A model generated the notes under the pieces. The model was not told where the DNA came from. It did not search any database and was given only the letters and a program-made list of their open reading frames with translations. Made by a program: the position numbers and the translations under genes. Of a DNA stretch of 18,519 nt, positions 15,817 through 18,519 are shown piece after piece. This DNA comes from an uncultured Alphaproteobacteria bacterium (GTDB taxonomy: Bacteria > Pseudomonadota > Alphaproteobacteria > RF32 > CAG-239): positions 1 through 18,519 of the forward strand of contig CAJTWX010000029.1 of assembly GCA_910580155.1 (NCBI GenBank), given 5' to 3'. Each line of letters opens with the position of its first letter. Position 1 is the first letter of the stretch.

Positions 15817-16053
15817 CGGAGAGTTCGAAAATCACATACACTTAAATGACTCTTTTAACCTTTCAAGCTGTTTATCAAAATAAAAACAGCTTTTGGACAT
15901 ACGCTAAAAGCTCCCCGACCTTTTACAGTCGGGGATATATGCTATTGTTTCACATAAACAATAACTAACGATGCTATCCGACACCGAAGTGTATAAGAGA
16001 GCTTTCGACAGCTCCGCACCCTTCTCAAGGTACTAACAGGCTTCTCTGTCTGC
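15787..16053 (-). ncRNA. Structured RNA candidate, about 265 nt, unknown family
   Basis: No protein frame of note fills this 340-bp gap. On the minus strand there is a promoter (16089-16061) and a terminator (15816-15787), and between them a row of hairpins: GAGCT/AGCTC near 16000, ACAC-TTCG-GTGT, a 10-bp stem GTTATTGTTT/AAACAATAGC (15968-15944), CCCCGAC/GTCGGGG (15935-15914) and AAGCTGTTT/AAACAGCTT (about 15894-15866). The segment GGTCGGGGAG (15920-15911) can instead pair with CTCTCCGACC (15823-15814). I do not recognise it as tmRNA, RNase P RNA, SRP RNA or 6S RNA. It could be a cis-acting leader of the broken GT39 gene, a free small RNA, or the remnant of a hairpin-ended IS200/IS605-type element. 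Confidence 0.5.
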
Positions 16054-16060
16054 TAAGAAA

Positions 16061-16089
16061 AATTTAAAAGAAAATAAGAACAATATCAA
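16061..16089 (-). promoter_or_regulatory. Predicted promoter of the structured RNA
   Basis: On the minus strand, TTGATA (16089-16084) and TAAATT (16066-16061) are 17 bp apart. They match the -35 and -10 consensus at five and four of six positions. It lies 25 bp after the stop of the 315-aa gene and just upstream of the hairpin-rich stretch, with a start predicted near 16053. The AT-rich setting makes chance matches common. Confidence 0.4.
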
Positions 16090-16113
16090 TGCTATTTTAT
16101 GAATATCAGAAAA

Positions 16114-17061
16114 CTATCGCCGTTTTCTATCCATAATCTCAAACAGCTCAATAAACTTACGGGCTTGGCTGTGGCTGTTCCAACGTTTGGCCAGATGTTT
16201 GATTGCGGCACGCCGTTCCTCAATTTCAAACAGATGAGCCGGCAGATACTTCAGTTGTTCCTGAAATTCATTGTCGTTATGATACATCGGTACCATCTTG
16301 CCGAACAGTTTTTCAATTGCCGGATTATAGCGGAGATAAGGAATCCCGCCGTTTTCAAGAATAGTCATAATCCGTGGGTTAATTGTCTGGTGAAGAATAT
16401 CCTCGTCGCTTTGGTCAACTAAAACTAACGGATGACTGCGAAAATCGGTTTCAGATGGCATAGTGCCCTTAATTTCATCTATCGGCCATTGGCCTTCAAA
16501 CCCGATACCGTAAACATCAAGTTTTATTTTCTCGTGTCCTGCCATAGATAATGAAACAGAAAATTCATTTCCGTCACCCCAAAACATTGCCCTCTCGGTT
16601 TGACTTGCCTTTTCACTATCCTTAACATCAACCGCATCGGGAATAAAAGCTGTTCGCACATTGACAGCTTTCAGGTGTTGATACGCCGGCATATTTTTAA
16701 CCACAATCACGTCAAACGGACGCAGTTTTTCAGGGGATTCATCAGATTTCAATTTATCAATCCACAAAAAATTTATTGCGCTCTGGTCAGCAACTTCCGG
16801 CAAATGTTGAATATCCGTTGCCGTATAAATGTTGAATTTGCCGCTTGAACGGTTCGGGCGAATAGAAAAAGAAATATTTTTTCCCTCTTTTTCAAATGCT
16901 TCCTGAAGCTTAATCATCTGCTGAGCAGGTTTATTTTCGCTAACGTGAATAACCGCATATCCCATATCACGGTGTGCATTGCCGGCAAGCTTATATATTT
17001 CCCGATAGCCCAAAAGTGCCAGCCCCATCATAATGCTGAAATATAAAAGCGTTTTCTTCAT
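16114..17061 (-). CDS. Membrane-anchored or exported GT-B-like glycosyltransferase homologue
   Basis: The first 28 residues (MKKTLLYFSIMMGLALLGY...) form a signal peptide or signal anchor with positive charges first, so the rest should face the periplasm. The body looks like a GT-B fold of the CgeB/family 1 type: a first Rossmann half to about 140 (PFDVIVVKNMPAYQHL, then RTAFIPDAVD) and a second half with LDVYGIGFEGQW and HPLVLVDQSDED, then NPRIMTILENGGIPYLRYNP. This last block aligns with INRLFDASAAGAFVISEY of the upstream gene, so the two are divergent relatives. A sugar-nucleotide enzyme in the periplasm would be odd, so this copy may bind glycans rather than transfer sugars, or the N-terminus may stay as an anchor. 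Its ATG overlaps the upstream stop (ATGA), so the genes are coupled. Confidence 0.65.
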   Translation of the reverse strand: MKKTLLYFSIMMGLALLGYREIYKLAGNAHRDMGYAVIHVSENKPAQQMIKLQEAFEKEGKNISFSIRPNRSSGKFNIYTATDIQHLPEVADQSAINFLWIDKLKSDESPEKLRPFDVIVVKNMPAYQHLKAVNVRTAFIPDAVDVKDSEKASQTERAMFWGDGNEFSVSLSMAGHEKIKLDVYGIGFEGQWPIDEIKGTMPSETDFRSHPLVLVDQSDEDILHQTINPRIMTILENGGIPYLRYNPAIEKLFGKMVPMYHNDNEFQEQLKYLPAHLFEIEERRAAIKHLAKRWNSHSQARKFIELFEIMDRKRR

Positions 17062-18518
17062 TTCTTTTCTCCGCTGATTTTTTCAAAAAGTTTTTTCAGT
17101 TTCTGTCCGGCAATCACATTAGTATAGCTTTTTAGTGTAATTTCCCGCGCTTTTTGCGCTTTTTCCGCCCGTTTGTCCGGATTCGCAAGATAATAATCAA
17201 CCAGTTCCTTAAACTCTTCCTTGTTTTTAAACATCGGAATACTGTCACCGAAAATCTCTTCAATATATGGGCTGTATTCGGAAATCACAAACGCTCCCGC
17301 CGCACTTGCATCAAACAGCCGGTTAATCACCAGACCCATCTCCGCCAAGTCTTCCGCGTGGTCGCTTAACACGATTTTTGCCGAAGAATAATATTTATTT
17401 AGCGCTGTGTTGTAAATAAATTTTCCTTTGAAATTTTTATCAGGGATTTTATTTTCCCACCCAAGCCCGTAAACCGAAACATCATAACCGTAATCAACAG
17501 CATATTTAACGCTGATCCTTTCATACCAGTTTGAGCCGGCAAACAACAAATCAGATTTAAGCTCATCCACCGGTTGCGGCGCAAATTTTTCGGGGTTTGT
17601 GAACTGCGGAATATAAGCAGTTTTATAGCCTTTGCGTTGTAATTCTTCAAACACCGCTTTTGCCGGTGTAGCAATCAGGTCAAAATATTCCAGTTCATTG
17701 TTAAGATAAGCATCGGTATTATAAACAAAGTAATCTTTCGTGTTTTTGAATTTCCCCCTCTCTGGCACAATAGTCGGGAAATACAAATACATTATTCGTG
17801 CTTTGTCTTCGTCTTCGAAGTCCGTATGGTTAAACTTAAATTGCATATAAAGAATATTTCCAGCTGTGTCATAAAAATCATCTTTTTGAAAGCCGTTATC
17901 ATAATAATATCCCTGAACATCAAAACCATTGGCGGCCAGCCCTTTTTGCAAATCTTTTCCCAGCCAGTAATCGCCGATTCCCATATAATTTTTTGACCAC
18001 GGAAACTTCATCGCAAGTTTGTTTTTGTCTGTCGGTGTTTTTGCTTTTTTCCGGATATCATCTGCCGCCTCTAAAATGCTTTTGGCAGCGTGCTTGTTTG
18101 TAAAACGGGAAAGCGTGATTTTTTGTGCTCGTTTGGCTTTTTCTTCCCGTTCTTCCGGATGGGTAAGATAATAGTCCAAAAGCACGGCAAGTTCTTCTTT
18201 GCTGCTAAACATCGGAATACTGTCGCCATAAAACATCTCAATCTCGGGCATATAGTCTGAAATCAGAAAACCGCCGCTTGCCGTCACATCAAATACGCGA
18301 TTGCTGATAAATCCTGCTTTTTTCATATCGTCCCGTGTGTCATTCAAAACAATCTTTGCCGAGGCATAATATTTATGCAGCTCGCGATTATCAATATAGT
18401 CGCCTTTATAAAACTCAGCCGGAGCTTTACTCTGCCACCCATCGCCGAATAGCGCCACCTCAAAGCCGCTCTCCATTGCCCATTTGGCGCTGATACGTTC
18501 ATACCCCGGACGTCCCAC
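17058..18518 (-). CDS. Tandem GT-B glycosyltransferase, CgeB-like (5' end beyond window)
   Basis: The frame is open to the right edge, so the GTG at 18518 is not a credible start and the N-terminus is missing. The visible 486 residues contain two copies of a C-terminal glycosyltransferase domain, at 6-155 and 331-482, 325 residues apart. Shared landmarks are YERIS, the HKYYASAKIVLND / NKYYSSAKIVLSD pair, NRVFDVTASGGF / NRLFDASAAGAF and GDSIPMF. Between them, at about 165-325, lies a first Rossmann half (MGIGDYWLGKDLQKGL to TAYIPQFTNPEKF), so the protein is at least one and a half full GT-B units. Such enzymes transfer sugars from nucleotide donors to surface polysaccharide or protein. There is no membrane segment in this part, so it is probably cytosolic. 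It overlaps the 315-aa gene by four bases. Confidence 0.85.
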   Translation of the reverse strand: MGRPGYERISAKWAMESGFEVALFGDGWQSKAPAEFYKGDYIDNRELHKYYASAKIVLNDTRDDMKKAGFISNRVFDVTASGGFLISDYMPEIEMFYGDSIPMFSSKEELAVLLDYYLTHPEEREEKAKRAQKITLSRFTNKHAAKSILEAADDIRKKAKTPTDKNKLAMKFPWSKNYMGIGDYWLGKDLQKGLAANGFDVQGYYYDNGFQKDDFYDTAGNILYMQFKFNHTDFEDEDKARIMYLYFPTIVPERGKFKNTKDYFVYNTDAYLNNELEYFDLIATPAKAVFEELQRKGYKTAYIPQFTNPEKFAPQPVDELKSDLLFAGSNWYERISVKYAVDYGYDVSVYGLGWENKIPDKNFKGKFIYNTALNKYYSSAKIVLSDHAEDLAEMGLVINRLFDASAAGAFVISEYSPYIEEIFGDSIPMFKNKEEFKELVDYYLANPDKRAEKAQKAREITLKSYTNVIAGQKLKKLFEKISGEKK

Positions 18519-18519
18519 A

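Overview
The window looks like an AT-rich chromosomal segment of an uncultured, probably host-associated or anaerobic alphaproteobacterium. The lineage is inferred from gene order: three tandem NuoL/M/N-type genes, then a biotin protein ligase, then ribonuclease J, which recalls the nuoN-birA-(coaX)-rnj order of many Alphaproteobacteria. A CCA-encoding tRNA-Lys fits a proteobacterial host. No species can be named from sequence alone.

Region 1 (1 to about 6193) is accessory DNA that reads as the right-hand part of an integrated mobile element. It starts with the 3' end of a DUF2130 gene overlapping a DUF2513-like gene. Then comes a minus-strand pentapeptide-like protein with a C-terminal helix-turn-helix, whose N-terminal part has been cut off by a frameshift. 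A predicted promoter near 2667 starts a rightward run of small unknown genes (35, 79, 191 and 171 aa) sharing GAAAGGAAA-type ribosome binding sites. The run ends with a 70-aa ORF overlapping a large serine recombinase. The recombinase frame runs antisense right through a tRNA-Lys gene (6194-6269, minus), whose 3' end is the probable integration target. The tRNA keeps a good promoter on the chromosome side and a terminator on the element side.

Region 2 (6300-14725) is the core chromosome, all on the plus strand and mostly overlapping or tightly spaced: an unknown 105-aa protein, a NuoL-like, a NuoM-like and a NuoN-like membrane protein, BirA without a DNA-binding domain, ribonuclease J and an S66 peptidase of the MccF type. 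The Nuo-like trio is intact but very divergent and lacks most of the Glu and Lys residues that carry protons in complex I.

Region 3 (14781-18519) is on the minus strand and concerns cell-surface glycans. From the right it holds a partial protein with tandem GT-B glycosyltransferase units, a 315-aa membrane-anchored or exported relative, a roughly 265-nt structured RNA candidate with its own promoter and intrinsic terminator, and a broken polytopic GT39/ArnT-like gene. The RNA's 3' end can pair in mutually exclusive ways, one of which covers the ribosome binding site of the broken gene.

The points most worth a second look are the Nuo-like trio without proton-path residues, the structured RNA with competing helices, and the recombinase reading frame fused to the antisense of its target tRNA.
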